Under the pieces are notes generated by a model that saw nothing but the letters and a program-made list of their open reading frames with translations, made no database searches and was not told the DNA's origin. This document shows positions 26,944 to 35,495 of a stretch of DNA of 44,977 nucleotides, piece after piece; position 1 is the first letter of the stretch, and every line of letters starts with the position of its first letter. Both the position numbers and the translations under genes were made by a program. Source of the DNA: an uncultured Clostridia bacterium (GTDB taxonomy: Bacteria; Bacillota; Clostridia; Oscillospirales; CAG-272); NCBI GenBank assembly GCA_944383705.1, contig CALWQR010000007.1, positions 1 through 44,977 of the forward strand, written 5' to 3'.

Positions 26944-27915
26944 TCAGCGGCCGCCCCGGGCGCCGGCCGTTTCCACCCGGTTGCGCCGTCCGCCGGAGAG
27001 GAAAGAACGGATGTTCTCGGCCATCTCCTCCAGCAACCGCACCCGGGTCTCGTAGCCGCCCCAAGCCATGTGTGGGGTCAGGCAGACATTGGGCAGCCCG
27101 AGGATGGCCTGATAGGGGTGGTCGGGCGGCAGGGGCTCGGCCGTATACACATCCACGCCGATTCCGCCGATGCGCCCCTGCTTCACCGCCTCGGCCAGCG
27201 CCGCTTCGTCCACAACCGCGCCGCGCGCAACGTTGATGACCAGCGCCCCCGGTCTGAGCAGACCAATCCGGCGGCGGTCCAGCAGCCCGCGGGTCTCCTC
27301 GCTCAGCGGGACGTGCAGCGACAGAATATCCGCTTCCCGGCAGAGGGCGTCAAGCTCCACGCATTCCCAATCCGGCACCGGGGTGCGCTTGTTCACCAGC
27401 ACCCGGCAGCCCAGGGCCCGCGCTGCCTGCCCGACCTGCCGGCCGATGTTGCCAAACCCCACAATCCCCCAGGTTTTGCCCGCAATTTCATGGTACACCG
27501 GCCGCAGGCGGTTTGCAACGCCGCCGGCGGTATAGGCGCCACTGCGCACCGATTCGCTGTATTCGGGCAGGTGCGTCATCAGCGAGAGCGCCATGGCCAG
27601 CGTCACCTGCGAGACGCACCGGGTGGAGTATCCCACCACGTTGCAGACCGCCACGCCGTGCGCACGGCACCAATCCAGATCCACATTGTCAAAGCCGGTG
27701 GCGGCAATGCAGATCAGCCGCAGGTCCGGCGCGGCGGCAAGCACCTGTGCGGTCATGCGTATTTTGTTCAGAATGGCCACTTCTGCGCCGCGCAGATGCG
27801 CTTCCAGCTCCTCCGGCCGGGTCTGCTGCCAGATGCTCAGCTCACCGAACTGCCGGAACAGCCCGAGATCCAGGTCGTCCCCCAAGGTTGCCGCGTCCAG
27901 TACCACAAGTTTCAT
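26944..27915 (-). CDS. D-2-hydroxyacid dehydrogenase (glycerate dehydrogenase-like)
   Basis: The 323-residue protein is an NAD-dependent D-isomer-specific 2-hydroxyacid dehydrogenase. The nucleotide-binding loop is GFGNIGRQVG, the substrate arginine is in INVARGAVVDE and the catalytic histidine in TPHMAWGGYETR. The last motif is closest to glycerate/hydroxypyruvate dehydrogenases, but lactate- or other acid-specific members cannot be excluded. The start at 27915 has GGGAGGG upstream and its own promoter. It is a single gene, transcribed away from the ABC-F gene. Confidence 0.9.
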   Translation of the reverse strand: MKLVVLDAATLGDDLDLGLFRQFGELSIWQQTRPEELEAHLRGAEVAILNKIRMTAQVLAAAPDLRLICIAATGFDNVDLDWCRAHGVAVCNVVGYSTRCVSQVTLAMALSLMTHLPEYSESVRSGAYTAGGVANRLRPVYHEIAGKTWGIVGFGNIGRQVGQAARALGCRVLVNKRTPVPDWECVELDALCREADILSLHVPLSEETRGLLDRRRIGLLRPGALVINVARGAVVDEAALAEAVKQGRIGGIGVDVYTAEPLPPDHPYQAILGLPNVCLTPHMAWGGYETRVRLLEEMAENIRSFLSGGRRNRVETAGARGGR

Positions 27916-27947
27916 GTTGTGTCCCTCCCGATTTGCATTCTGCACAT

Positions 27948-27976
27948 ATTATAGCACATCCGGCGGCAAAATGCAA
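27948..27976 (-). promoter_or_regulatory. Promoter of the hydroxyacid dehydrogenase gene
   Basis: On the minus strand TTGCAT (27971-27976), 17 nt, then TATAAT (27948-27953). Confidence 0.7.
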
Positions 27977-28046
27977 GCCCCGGGGGCCGGCAGGAGAGCC
28001 AAACCGGGAAAATCCAGCGTTACAGGCGGGAATTTTGCAAAAAGAC

Positions 28047-28075
28047 TTGCGAAACGTCCGAAAGTGTGGTACAAT
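28047..28075 (+). promoter_or_regulatory. Promoter of the ABC-F gene
   Basis: TTGCGA (28047-28052), 17 nt, TACAAT (28070-28075), 31 nt before the ATG. The -35 is weak. Confidence 0.55.
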
Positions 28076-28106
28076 AGATAGGATATTGAAAAAAGGCGGA
28101 AACACA

Positions 28107-29726
28107 ATGATCACCATCAACAACCTCAGCTTTCATTTTGGCGGGCAGCTGCTGTTCAAAAACGTCGATCTCAAATTCACCCCCGGCAACTGCTATGGCA
28201 TCATCGGCGCCAACGGGGCCGGTAAATCCACCTTCCTGCGCATTTTGTGCGGAGAGCTGGAGCCCTCCACGGGAGAGGTCATCATTCCCGAAACGGTGCG
28301 GATGTCGGTGCTGCGGCAGGACCACTTTGCGTTTGACGGATTGACGGTGCTGGACACCGTGATGATGGGCAACAAAAAGCTCTATGACATTATGAAGGAA
28401 AAGGACGCCATCTACGAAAAAGAGGACTTTACCGAGGAGGACGGCCTGCGCGCCTCCGAGCTGGAGGCCGAGTTTGCCGAGATGAACGGCTGGGAGGCAG
28501 AATCCGAGGTTTCCCGCCTGATACAGGGGCTGGGGCTGCCGGTGGAAGCACTGGAGCGCACCATGTCCACACTCAAGGAGAGCGACAAGGTCAAGGTGAT
28601 GCTGGCACAGGCGCTGTTCGGCAATCCGGACATCATTATGCTGGACGAGCCGACCAACGGTCTGGATATGGATGCGGTGCTCTGGCTGGAGGATTTCCTT
28701 GCAGACTATTTCGGCACGGTGCTGGTGGTGTCGCACGACCGGCATTTTCTCAACGACGTCTGCACCAACATTGTGGACATCGATTACAACGGCATCAAAA
28801 TGTACGTGGGCAACTACGAGTTCTGGTACGAATCCAGCCAGCTGATTCAGCGCATGATCAAGCAGCAGAACAAAAAGGCAGAGGAAAAAATCCGTGAGCT
28901 GCAGGCCTTTATTTCGCGCTTCTCGGCCAACAAGTCCAAATCGCGGCAGGCCACCTCCCGCCGCAAGCTGCTGGACAAGCTGACCGTGGAGGAGCTCCCT
29001 GCCTCCAGCCGGCGCTATCCCTTCATCGGCTTTGACATGGACCGGGTGGCCGGGAAGGACATCCTGTTTGTGGAGAATCTCTCCAAGAGCCTGGACGGCG
29101 CACCGCTCTTTCAAAATCTCTCCTTCACGGTCAACAAGGAGGATAAAATTGCGCTGGTGGGCAACGAGCAGGCCATCACCGCCCTGTTCCGGATTCTGAT
29201 GGAGGAGGATACGCCCGACGGGGGCAGCTTCAAGTGGGGCGTGAGCATCACCAAATCCTATTTTCCACACGACAACACCGCATATTTTCAGGATTGCAGC
29301 CTGAGCATCATCGACTGGCTGGCGCAGTACTCCAAGGACACCACCGAGACCTACCTGCGCGGATTTCTCGGGCGGATGCTCTTCTCAAACGACAGTGTGT
29401 TCAAACCGGTAAACGTCCTCTCGGGCGGAGAGAAGGTGCGCTGCATGTTCTCGCGCATGATGCTATTCGGCTCCAACTTCCTGCTGCTCGACCAGCCGAC
29501 CGACCACCTCGACCTCGAATCGATCAGCGCGGTGAACAACGGCCTTTCGGCCTTCCGCGGCAACATTCTGTTCTCCTCGCGGGACTACGAGCTGGTGAAC
29601 ACCGTGGCCAACCGCATCATCGAGCTGACGCCCGACGGCATGACCGACTTCAGCGGCAGCTATGAGGATTTTCTGGCGCGCAAAAAAGAGCGGGAGGGGA
29701 CCGAAGCCACCTCCCACGCAACATAA
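28107..29726 (+). CDS. YbiT-type ABC-F protein with degenerate second ATPase domain
   Basis: The 539-residue protein is a soluble ABC-F factor, a family that acts on the ribosome E/A-site region. The first domain is intact: Walker A GANGAGKST (Lys40), Walker B LDEPTNGLD (Glu181) and the SHDRHF switch, with the degenerate signature typical of YbiT. The linker contains FSANKSKSRQATSRR. The second domain has lost Walker A (GNEQAITAL near residues 352-360), has Gln463 in LLDQPTDHLD where a catalytic Glu is usual, and has Arg492 in place of the switch His. Its signature LSGGEK is kept. Only one composite ATP site should work. The start at 28107 has AGGCGG upstream. Confidence 0.9.
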   Translation: MITINNLSFHFGGQLLFKNVDLKFTPGNCYGIIGANGAGKSTFLRILCGELEPSTGEVIIPETVRMSVLRQDHFAFDGLTVLDTVMMGNKKLYDIMKEKDAIYEKEDFTEEDGLRASELEAEFAEMNGWEAESEVSRLIQGLGLPVEALERTMSTLKESDKVKVMLAQALFGNPDIIMLDEPTNGLDMDAVLWLEDFLADYFGTVLVVSHDRHFLNDVCTNIVDIDYNGIKMYVGNYEFWYESSQLIQRMIKQQNKKAEEKIRELQAFISRFSANKSKSRQATSRRKLLDKLTVEELPASSRRYPFIGFDMDRVAGKDILFVENLSKSLDGAPLFQNLSFTVNKEDKIALVGNEQAITALFRILMEEDTPDGGSFKWGVSITKSYFPHDNTAYFQDCSLSIIDWLAQYSKDTTETYLRGFLGRMLFSNDSVFKPVNVLSGGEKVRCMFSRMMLFGSNFLLLDQPTDHLDLESISAVNNGLSAFRGNILFSSRDYELVNTVANRIIELTPDGMTDFSGSYEDFLARKKEREGTEATSHAT

Positions 29727-29733
29727 AACACAT

Positions 29734-29764
29734 CCGGGGGCAGCCTGCAAAGGGCTGCCCCCGG
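29734..29764. terminator. GC-rich hairpin between convergent ABC-F and carboxypeptidase genes
   Basis: Perfect 12-bp arms (29734-29745 and 29753-29764) with a 7-nt loop, lacking a T-run. The position between convergent stops suggests transcription termination or 3' protection. Confidence 0.5.
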
Positions 29765-29798
29765 AACCGTCTGAGGCGAACGGACGGCTGCCAGGGCC

Positions 29799-30947
29799 TC
29801 ATTCCGCCCGGACATAGCCGTACAGTGTTTTGGCGTCCCGCATGACGTCGGCCGAGACCGAGCAGTTGCCAGTCACCAGCACATAGCGGTTACCGGATGG
29901 GCCGGTGGCAAAGCTGGCAAGCGCGTACTCCCAGTTGTCATACTCCAGCGATCCGGTTTTGCCGCCGCCAAAGGTCAGCGAATCCAGCGTAAATTCCCCG
30001 TATTCGGCCTCATAGGCGCCGATGCGCCCCGAGCCCGTCCCCCGCGCGTCAAACAGCGTGCTGTAGGAGGTGTTGCGGTAGCTGGCCTCCTGGCCGTTGC
30101 CGTCGGTGTAATAGGCCAGAAACTCATGCGATGGCGCGCTGAGAATATCGGCAATCAGTCCGCACTCCAGCGCTCGGGTCAGAATGGCCGCCATGTCCGC
30201 GGCGGTGCTGTAGTTGTTCTCGCTTTCGTACCCGATGACATTGTCAAAATGCGTGTTCTGCAGCCCCATTGCGGCCGCCTCTTCGTTCATCCACTGCACA
30301 AACACGGCCTCGCTCTCGGCCGGGGATTTGCCCACCAGGTAGCACACCACCATGATCGAGCAGTCGGCCGCCGATTCCACTCCGATGCCGTACAGCAGAT
30401 CCCGCACGGCCACGCGGTCCCCCAGATATTTCTCCTCCGACCAGTGGCAGGAGGCATCCCGGTAGCCGCCGGCCTTGGTATAATCCAGAATCTCCCGCGT
30501 GTACTCCACACGCTGGTCCAGGTCGCGCTCGGTCAGCCGCTGGCAGGCCACCAGCAGCGTCATGATTTTGGTCATGGACGCGGGGCCAAAGCGCGTATCC
30601 GCGCCCTTCCCTGCCAGAATCTCGCCGGTTGCCGCATCCACCAGAACCGCATAATCGGATGCGATCTGCGTGGTGACGGTCTGGGTGCGGTCGGTCGCCT
30701 GGGGCAGAATGACCGCCCCTGTGGGCGAAAACACCGGAGACGAGGGGCCCGGCTCCGCCGTCTGCTCCCCCGACTGCGCGCCGCTGCCAATTTCCTCTCC
30801 GCCGGGGACGGACGGGCGGGACTGCACAGTCAGAAGCGTCACCAGTACGCAGACAAACACGGCCACAACCGCAATGAAAACAGAAAAAGCGGCCACCGCC
30901 ATGCCCGATGTGCGCTCATCCGGTCCCTGTGCCGGCTTTTGATTCAT
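29799..30947 (-). CDS. D-alanyl-D-alanine carboxypeptidase (S11 family)
   Basis: The 382-residue penicillin-binding protein trims the terminal D-Ala of peptidoglycan stem peptides. An N-terminal membrane anchor (about 16-41) and a Ser/Pro/Glu-rich linker precede the S11 domain. The serine nucleophile is Ser124 and the base Lys127 (ASMTK), and the KTG motif is at 330-332 in GGGKTGS. The middle SxN motif reads SAA (192-194), so the usual Asn is Ala. The start at 30947 has GGAGGG upstream. It has its own promoter at 30990-31018. The C-terminal beta domain of DacA-type proteins is absent. Confidence 0.92.
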   Translation of the reverse strand: MNQKPAQGPDERTSGMAVAAFSVFIAVVAVFVCVLVTLLTVQSRPSVPGGEEIGSGAQSGEQTAEPGPSSPVFSPTGAVILPQATDRTQTVTTQIASDYAVLVDAATGEILAGKGADTRFGPASMTKIMTLLVACQRLTERDLDQRVEYTREILDYTKAGGYRDASCHWSEEKYLGDRVAVRDLLYGIGVESAADCSIMVVCYLVGKSPAESEAVFVQWMNEEAAAMGLQNTHFDNVIGYESENNYSTAADMAAILTRALECGLIADILSAPSHEFLAYYTDGNGQEASYRNTSYSTLFDARGTGSGRIGAYEAEYGEFTLDSLTFGGGKTGSLEYDNWEYALASFATGPSGNRYVLVTGNCSVSADVMRDAKTLYGYVRAE

Positions 30948-30989
30948 TCCTATTCCCTCCCTCTGTCCGGTTCCGCAATTTACAGCTCC

Positions 30990-31018
30990 ATTGTAACGCA
31001 CAAAGGCAATTCTGTCAA
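30990..31018 (-). promoter_or_regulatory. Promoter of the carboxypeptidase gene
   Basis: On the minus strand TTGACA (31013-31018), 17 nt, TACAAT (30990-30995). Confidence 0.7.
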
Positions 31019-31117
31019 CCTTTTTTTCAAACTTTGATAAAAAAGTTACATTTTTCGGCTCCCGGAAGCGCCAACCTTGTCTGCCTGAATTTTTTTGCAA
31101 ATTTTTTCGGAAAGTTA

Positions 31118-31146
31118 TTGACTTATGTCATGAAAAGTGTTATAAT
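31118..31146 (+). promoter_or_regulatory. Promoter of the DUF134-rubrerythrin-BFD operon
   Basis: TTGACT (31118-31123), 17 nt, TATAAT (31141-31146). The start codon follows 32 nt later. The spacer contains ATGTCAT, a possible but unproven operator half-site. Confidence 0.75.
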
Positions 31147-31178
31147 AGGCGCAGGAGAAACCAAAGGAGGGGTGTCGG

Positions 31179-31598
31179 ATGCCAAGAAACAAAAAAAAGC
31201 GCACCATTTGTGCCACGCCCTGCTTTTGCCGCTTTTCTCCGGTCGATCACCCGCCGCGCGGAACCGTGAAGCTGACCTATGACGAATACGAGGTGCTCCG
31301 CCTGCACGACCTGGAGCACCTGCAGCAGGAGGAGGTTGCCCGCCAGATGCGGGTGGCCCGCACCACCGTCACGGGCATTCTGCTCTCCGCGCACGAAAAG
31401 CTGGCCGCCGCACTGCACGAGGGCCGGCAGATTGTGCTGGAGCACGGGGACTGCACGGTGTGCGAAATCGGCCGGAGCTGCCCCAGGGCAGCGGACGGCA
31501 GCTGTGCCATCCGGCATCGCTGCGGCGCGGTATGCAGCAACGGCCCCTGCGCGGAATCTCAAACCAATATCAAAACACAAAGGAGAAACGAATCATGA
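31179..31598 (+). CDS. DUF134 (UPF0251) DNA-binding protein
   Basis: The 139-residue protein has the DUF134 plan. It has a short basic N-terminus, then [11 protein letters not shown], then a sigma-70 region-4-like helix-turn-helix (about 30-85, [11 protein letters not shown] ... [10 protein letters not shown]). The cysteine-rich C-terminus (C-T-V-C, C-P, C-A, C-G, C-S) could hold a metal or an Fe-S cluster. The function is not established; it may be a redox-sensing regulator of the two genes behind it. AAAGGAGG precedes the ATG. The stop overlaps the rubrerythrin start (ATGA). Confidence 0.88.
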   Translation: MPRNKKKRTICATPCFCRFSPVDHPPRGTVKLTYDEYEVLRLHDLEHLQQEEVARQMRVARTTVTGILLSAHEKLAAALHEGRQIVLEHGDCTVCEIGRSCPRAADGSCAIRHRCGAVCSNGPCAESQTNIKTQRRNES

Positions 31599-32146
31599 AA
31601 AAGTGGAGATGCACCATCTGCGGTGAAATTGTGGAGTCCGAAACCCGTCCGGAGCAGTGCCCCCTGTGCAAGGCCCCCGGAGAAAAGTTTGAGGAAGTGG
31701 TGGAGGACAGCATGTCCTGGGCTACCGAGCATGTCGTCGGCATTGCCAAGGACGCCCCCGCCGAAATCATTGAGGGCCTGCGCGCCAACTTCCAGGGTGA
31801 GTGCACCGAGGTTGGCATGTATCTGGCCATGTCCCGTGTGGCCGCCAGAGAGGGATATCCCGAAATTGCCCTGTACTGGAAGGAAGCCGCGCTGGAGGAG
31901 GCCGAGCATGCCGCCAAGTTTGCCGAGCTGCTGGGCGAATGCGTCAGCGATTCCACCGAGCAGAACCTGCGCGTCCGCGTAGCCGCCGAAAACGGCGCAA
32001 CCGCCGGAAAATTTGACCTTGCCAAGATGGCCAAGGCCAACAACCTGGACGCCATTCACGACACGGTCCACGAGATGGCCAAGGATGAGGCGCGCCACGG
32101 CAGAGCCTTTGCCGGCCTGCTGGCAAGATACTTCGGCAACCGGTAA
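31595..32146 (+). CDS. Reverse-type rubrerythrin
   Basis: The 183-residue protein carries an N-terminal rubredoxin domain (Cys6, Cys9, Cys22, Cys25) and a C-terminal diiron four-helix domain with paired glutamates ([26 protein letters not shown]). This order is the reverse of classic rubrerythrin and marks the reverse rubrerythrins of clostridia, which reduce hydrogen peroxide and oxygen with NADH-derived electrons. It is 4 nt coupled to the DUF134 gene, with AAGGAG 9 nt before the ATG, and a 2Fe-2S protein follows. Confidence 0.93.
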   Translation: MKKWRCTICGEIVESETRPEQCPLCKAPGEKFEEVVEDSMSWATEHVVGIAKDAPAEIIEGLRANFQGECTEVGMYLAMSRVAAREGYPEIALYWKEAALEEAEHAAKFAELLGECVSDSTEQNLRVRVAAENGATAGKFDLAKMAKANNLDAIHDTVHEMAKDEARHGRAFAGLLARYFGNR

Positions 32147-32150
32147 GCAT

Positions 32151-32354
32151 ATGGAAATCACCGAAAACGTCCTGATCTGCAAATGTAAAAAGGTGACGCT
32201 TGCGGACATTGAAAACGCGCTGCACGACCACACCGACCTGCGCGATGTGGAGAACGAGTTCCGGCACGTGCAGGAGGTGACGCATTGCTCCACCGGCTGC
32301 GGCGGCTGCCACGATAAAATCATGGAGGTCATTTCCTCCATCATCAGCGGCTGA
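32151..32354 (+). CDS. BFD-like [2Fe-2S]-binding protein
   Basis: The 67-residue protein has the bacterioferritin-associated ferredoxin layout: CKC near residue 10 and CSTGCGGC near residue 49, four ligands for one [2Fe-2S] cluster. It starts 4 nt after the rubrerythrin stop, where the site is poor, so translation is probably coupled. It may pass electrons to the rubrerythrin or sense iron. A strong terminator follows, so this is the last gene of the operon. Confidence 0.88.
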   Translation: MEITENVLICKCKKVTLADIENALHDHTDLRDVENEFRHVQEVTHCSTGCGGCHDKIMEVISSIISG

Positions 32355-32373
32355 CTTCATATCCGGCAGACAC

Positions 32374-32416
32374 GCCTGCCGTGGGTATCGCCCGATCCCC
32401 ACGGCAGGCCTTTTTT
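32374..32416 (+). terminator. Intrinsic terminator of the rubrerythrin operon
   Basis: GCCTGCCGTGGG and CCCACGGCAGGC arms are followed by CTTTTTTG. This is a textbook intrinsic terminator. Confidence 0.9.
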
Positions 32417-32452
32417 GTGCGGCGCGGTTCTAACCGGACCGGCGCAGCGGGG

Positions 32453-34048
32453 TCACTCCCCCAGCGCGTCGGTTGCCTGCACCGTGACCTCCTCGCTGTA
32501 GCAGCTGAAGATGCCGTCTATCGCCTGCCGGTCGCATTTGCGGGTAAACAGGCTGACCACCGGCACAATCACCAGCCCCCCCAGCATTGCAAACACGCCG
32601 GAGTAAAGCGAGTTCTGGAATACGAATCCGAAAAATCCGCCCTCGATGCGGAACACGCCCAGCATGACCAGCAGCTGAATCACCTCAACGCCGACGCCGA
32701 AGACAAAGCTGGCCGTGCAGGCCGCGCGCGTGGTGCGCCGGCTGTAAAGCCCGTACAAAAAGGGCGCAAGGAAGGCTCCGGCCAGCGCTCCCCACGAGAC
32801 CCCCATCATCTGTGCGATGAAGGTGAATTCGGGGTAGGCGTCCTTGACAATTGCAATGACCGCCGAGACGGCCACAAAAAACACGATGAACCAGCGCATG
32901 ACGCGCAGCTGCCGCCGGCTGTCGGTCGGCTGTTTCCGCATGGGTACAATCACATCCAGCGTCAGGGTGGAGGCAGAGGTCAGCACCAGCGAGGAGAGCG
33001 TGGACATCGAGGCCGCCAGCACCAGAATAATAACAATGGAAATGATGAGATCCGGCAGCGTGGAGAGAATGGTGGGAATGATCGCGTCAAAATTGCTGAA
33101 GGTATCCGGCCGGTCGGTCAGCTGCCCGCTGTACAGGCGCCCAAAGCCCCCGATGAAGTAGCAGCCCCCCGCCACAACCAGCGCGAACAGCGTGGAGATG
33201 ACGGTGCCCTTGCGGACGGCGTCCTCGTTCTTGATGGAATAAAACTTCCCTACCATCTGCGGCAGGCCCCAGGTCCCCAGCGAGGTCAGCAGCACCACAA
33301 CCAGCAGATAAACCGGCTGCGCCCCGAAGAACGAGGTAAACGCCCCGCTCTGCCCCGCCGACTCCGGGTAGGGGCTGGGGATTTCCGAAAGCCGGCGCAC
33401 AGCCTCGCTCAGCCCGCCGTTGTCGGCCAGTACGGCCGCAACCACCGCGACAATTCCCACCAGCATGATGATGCCCTGGATAAAATCGTTGATGGCGGTT
33501 GCCATATAGCCGCCGAACAGCACGTACACGCAGGTCAGCGCGGCCATGACCACAATGCAGACCCAGTACGGCACGCTGAAGGCAATGTTGAACAGGCTGG
33601 AAAGCCCGTTGTAGAGCGATGCGGTATACGGAATCAGAAAAATGAAGACAATCACCGAGGCCGCGATTTTCAGCTTGGGAGACTGAAAGCGCTTTTCGAA
33701 AAAGTCCGGCATGGTTTTGCTGCCGATGTGATGGGTCATCAGCCGGGTGCGCCGGCCCAGCAGCGCCCAGGCCATCAGCGACCCGATCAAGGCGTTGCCC
33801 AGGCCGATCCAGGTGGAGGCCAGGCCGAAGTTCCAGCCGAACTGCCCGGCGTAGCCGACAAAAATCACGGCCGAAAAATAGGAGGTGCCGAAGGCGAAGG
33901 CGGTCAGCCAGGGGCCGACGTTGCGCCCGCCCAGCACAAAGCCGTTGACCGAGTTGGCATGGCGGCGGCAGTAGACGCCGATGCCAATCATCAGAGCGAA
34001 GAACAGGACCAGCAGAACTGCGGTGAGTATGGTTGCGGAGGTTGCCAT
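32453..34048 (-). CDS. Sodium:solute symporter (SSF family)
   Basis: The 531-residue integral membrane protein belongs to the SSF family, which includes PutP (proline) and PanF (pantothenate). About 13 hydrophobic segments are seen. FGTSYFSAVIFVGYAG is the family's first-helix signature, GGYMATAINDFIQG matches the sodium-binding loop region, and helix 8 carries MSTLSSLVLTSAS. The ATG at 34048 has AAAGGATG upstream; the frame extends further only through the T-box leader. Substrate cannot be assigned from the protein, but the T-box implies an amino acid or a related compound. It is a single gene. Confidence 0.92.
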   Translation of the reverse strand: MATSATILTAVLLVLFFALMIGIGVYCRRHANSVNGFVLGGRNVGPWLTAFAFGTSYFSAVIFVGYAGQFGWNFGLASTWIGLGNALIGSLMAWALLGRRTRLMTHHIGSKTMPDFFEKRFQSPKLKIAASVIVFIFLIPYTASLYNGLSSLFNIAFSVPYWVCIVVMAALTCVYVLFGGYMATAINDFIQGIIMLVGIVAVVAAVLADNGGLSEAVRRLSEIPSPYPESAGQSGAFTSFFGAQPVYLLVVVLLTSLGTWGLPQMVGKFYSIKNEDAVRKGTVISTLFALVVAGGCYFIGGFGRLYSGQLTDRPDTFSNFDAIIPTILSTLPDLIISIVIILVLAASMSTLSSLVLTSASTLTLDVIVPMRKQPTDSRRQLRVMRWFIVFFVAVSAVIAIVKDAYPEFTFIAQMMGVSWGALAGAFLAPFLYGLYSRRTTRAACTASFVFGVGVEVIQLLVMLGVFRIEGGFFGFVFQNSLYSGVFAMLGGLVIVPVVSLFTRKCDRQAIDGIFSCYSEEVTVQATDALGE

Positions 34049-34096
34049 TTGCGTTTCATCCTTTCGTTTTGTAGAATCGGAGCTGCGGCAAACAGC

Positions 34097-34387
34097 AAAA
34101 AACCGCCCTCCGTTGTGCAACAGAGGGCGGATTGCTCCGCGGTACCACCTCAATTCACCGTCGCCTTGCGGCGCCGGCCTCGGCAAGCACGGCACCCGGC
34201 GGGAGACCCGTATGGGATGCTTATGCTCTTTCCGCGCTAACGGGCGGGCCCGGTGAAAGCCTACTCTGTATTTCAGCCCACAGCTCTCGGGATGTATTCG
34301 CACGGGCAACGGTTGCCGCCTTGCACCCACCGGCGGCTCTCTGCAAAACCGCTGTCGCCCGGTTACTTCTTCCCGGTCACAGCCATT
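34097..34387 (-). promoter_or_regulatory. T-box riboswitch upstream of the SSF symporter
   Basis: On the minus strand the leader shows: an AG-rich bulge (GAGAG) before a distal Stem I hairpin (GCCGCC, a GGTGGGTGCAA-like loop, GGCGGC); the specifier-strand GAA at 34297-34299; GAGTAG further on; the T-box core AGGTGGTACCGCG at 34138-34150; and a terminator (arms 34103-34110 and 34123-34130, then TTTTTT). Uncharged tRNA should pair with the specifier and the T-box to prevent termination. The codon after GAA could be TAC (Tyr), ACA (Thr) or ATC (Ile), depending on alignment, and I cannot settle it. Confidence 0.93.
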
Positions 34388-34393
34388 GGCGAT

Positions 34394-34422
34394 ATTATAG
34401 CATATTTTGCGCCCGCTGTCAA
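34394..34422 (-). promoter_or_regulatory. Promoter of the T-box leader
   Basis: On the minus strand TTGACA (34417-34422), 17 nt, TATAAT (34394-34399): perfect consensus. Confidence 0.85.
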
Positions 34423-34475
34423 GTACCGCACGGAAATTTTTTTGTCCCCGGCGCAAATTGCCGGCCTGCGCCGGC

Positions 34476-35495
34476 TCAGCGCTGCACCCGTCCGTTGGCG
34501 CGTCCCTCAGCCAGCGCCAGCACCTCCCGGGCGGAAAGCAGGCTGTAATCCCCCTCCACCGAATGCTTCAGGCAGCCTGCGGCCGCCGCAAAGGAGACGG
34601 CCCGCTGCGTGTCAAAGCCTGCGCGCAGGGCATATATCAGACCGGCGGCAAAGGCGTCGCCGCTGCCGATGCGGTCCACAATGTCCATGCGGTATCGGGG
34701 CGAGCTGCACAGCCGCTCCCCGTCATACAGCTTGGCGCAAAAGCTGTTGTCCTCGGCTGCAAAGGTGCGCCGCTCGGCAATGGCGACCCTGCGCAGGCCG
34801 TATCGCTCCAGCAGCTCCCGGGCCAGCGCCAGATAGCCCGCGTCGGTGACGTCGTCCCCGTGAATTTCCGCCGGCGGTACCCGCACGCCCAGCAGGTCGG
34901 CCGCCTGGTTCTCGTTGGTAATCAGCACATCCACAAGCGGAAGGATGCGCCGCATGTAATCCGCCGCCGCGGGGATGCCCCACAGCTTGGAGCGGTAGTT
35001 GGGGTCAAACGAAACCGTCACACCCGCCGCCCGTGCCGCGCGGCAGGCGGCAAGGCAGCTCTCCCCCAGTGCCTGCCCCAGGGCCGGCGTGATGCCCGAG
35101 AGGTGGAGCCAGTCCGCTCCCTCCAAAATCGCCGGCCAGTCAAAATCCCCGGCCGCCGCCTGCGCAAAGGCCGAGCCGGCGCGGTCGTACAGCACGGCAG
35201 CGGGGCGCTGTGCCGCGCCGCGCTCCTGGTAGTAAACGCCCAGCCGGTCCCCTCCCCTGACAATATGCCGGGTGTCCACACCCCAGCGCCGCAGGCTGTT
35301 CAGGGCGGCCTGCCCCAGGTCGTTCCCGGGCAGCCGGGTGACAAATCCGGCCTCGGCCCCCAGGCAGCAGAGCGAAACCGCCACATTGGCCTCGGCTCCC
35401 CCGAAGGCGACCTCAAAGGCCTCTGCCTGCAGCAGCCGTCGGTAGCCCGGCGGGGTCAGGCGCATCATCAGCTCTCCAAAGGTGATTACTTTCAT
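34476..35495 (-). CDS. kdgK: 2-keto-3-deoxygluconate kinase (PfkB family)
   Basis: The 339-residue protein is a PfkB-family sugar kinase that phosphorylates 2-keto-3-deoxygluconate to KDPG. The N-terminal GGAEANVAVSL pattern binds sugar, and DRIGSGDAFAAGL holds the catalytic aspartate and anion hole. The assignment to KDG rests on its partner, KDPG aldolase, whose 3' end overlaps the start by 4 nt (ATGA). It is co-transcribed with kdgA from the strong promoter at 36147-36174. KDG arises from pectin or hexuronates, matching the glycan-use genes around. Confidence 0.93.
   Translation of the reverse strand: MKVITFGELMMRLTPPGYRRLLQAEAFEVAFGGAEANVAVSLCCLGAEAGFVTRLPGNDLGQAALNSLRRWGVDTRHIVRGGDRLGVYYQERGAAQRPAAVLYDRAGSAFAQAAAGDFDWPAILEGADWLHLSGITPALGQALGESCLAACRAARAAGVTVSFDPNYRSKLWGIPAAADYMRRILPLVDVLITNENQAADLLGVRVPPAEIHGDDVTDAGYLALARELLERYGLRRVAIAERRTFAAEDNSFCAKLYDGERLCSSPRYRMDIVDRIGSGDAFAAGLIYALRAGFDTQRAVSFAAAAGCLKHSVEGDYSLLSAREVLALAEGRANGRVQR

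Noticed and set aside
27513..28106. N-terminal extension of the ABC-F frame
   Set aside because: It is antisense to the dehydrogenase gene and crosses two promoters; the ABC domain starts at 28107.
34049..34456. N-terminal extension of the SSF symporter frame
   Set aside because: This stretch is the T-box leader; the protein start at 34048 has its own ribosome binding site.
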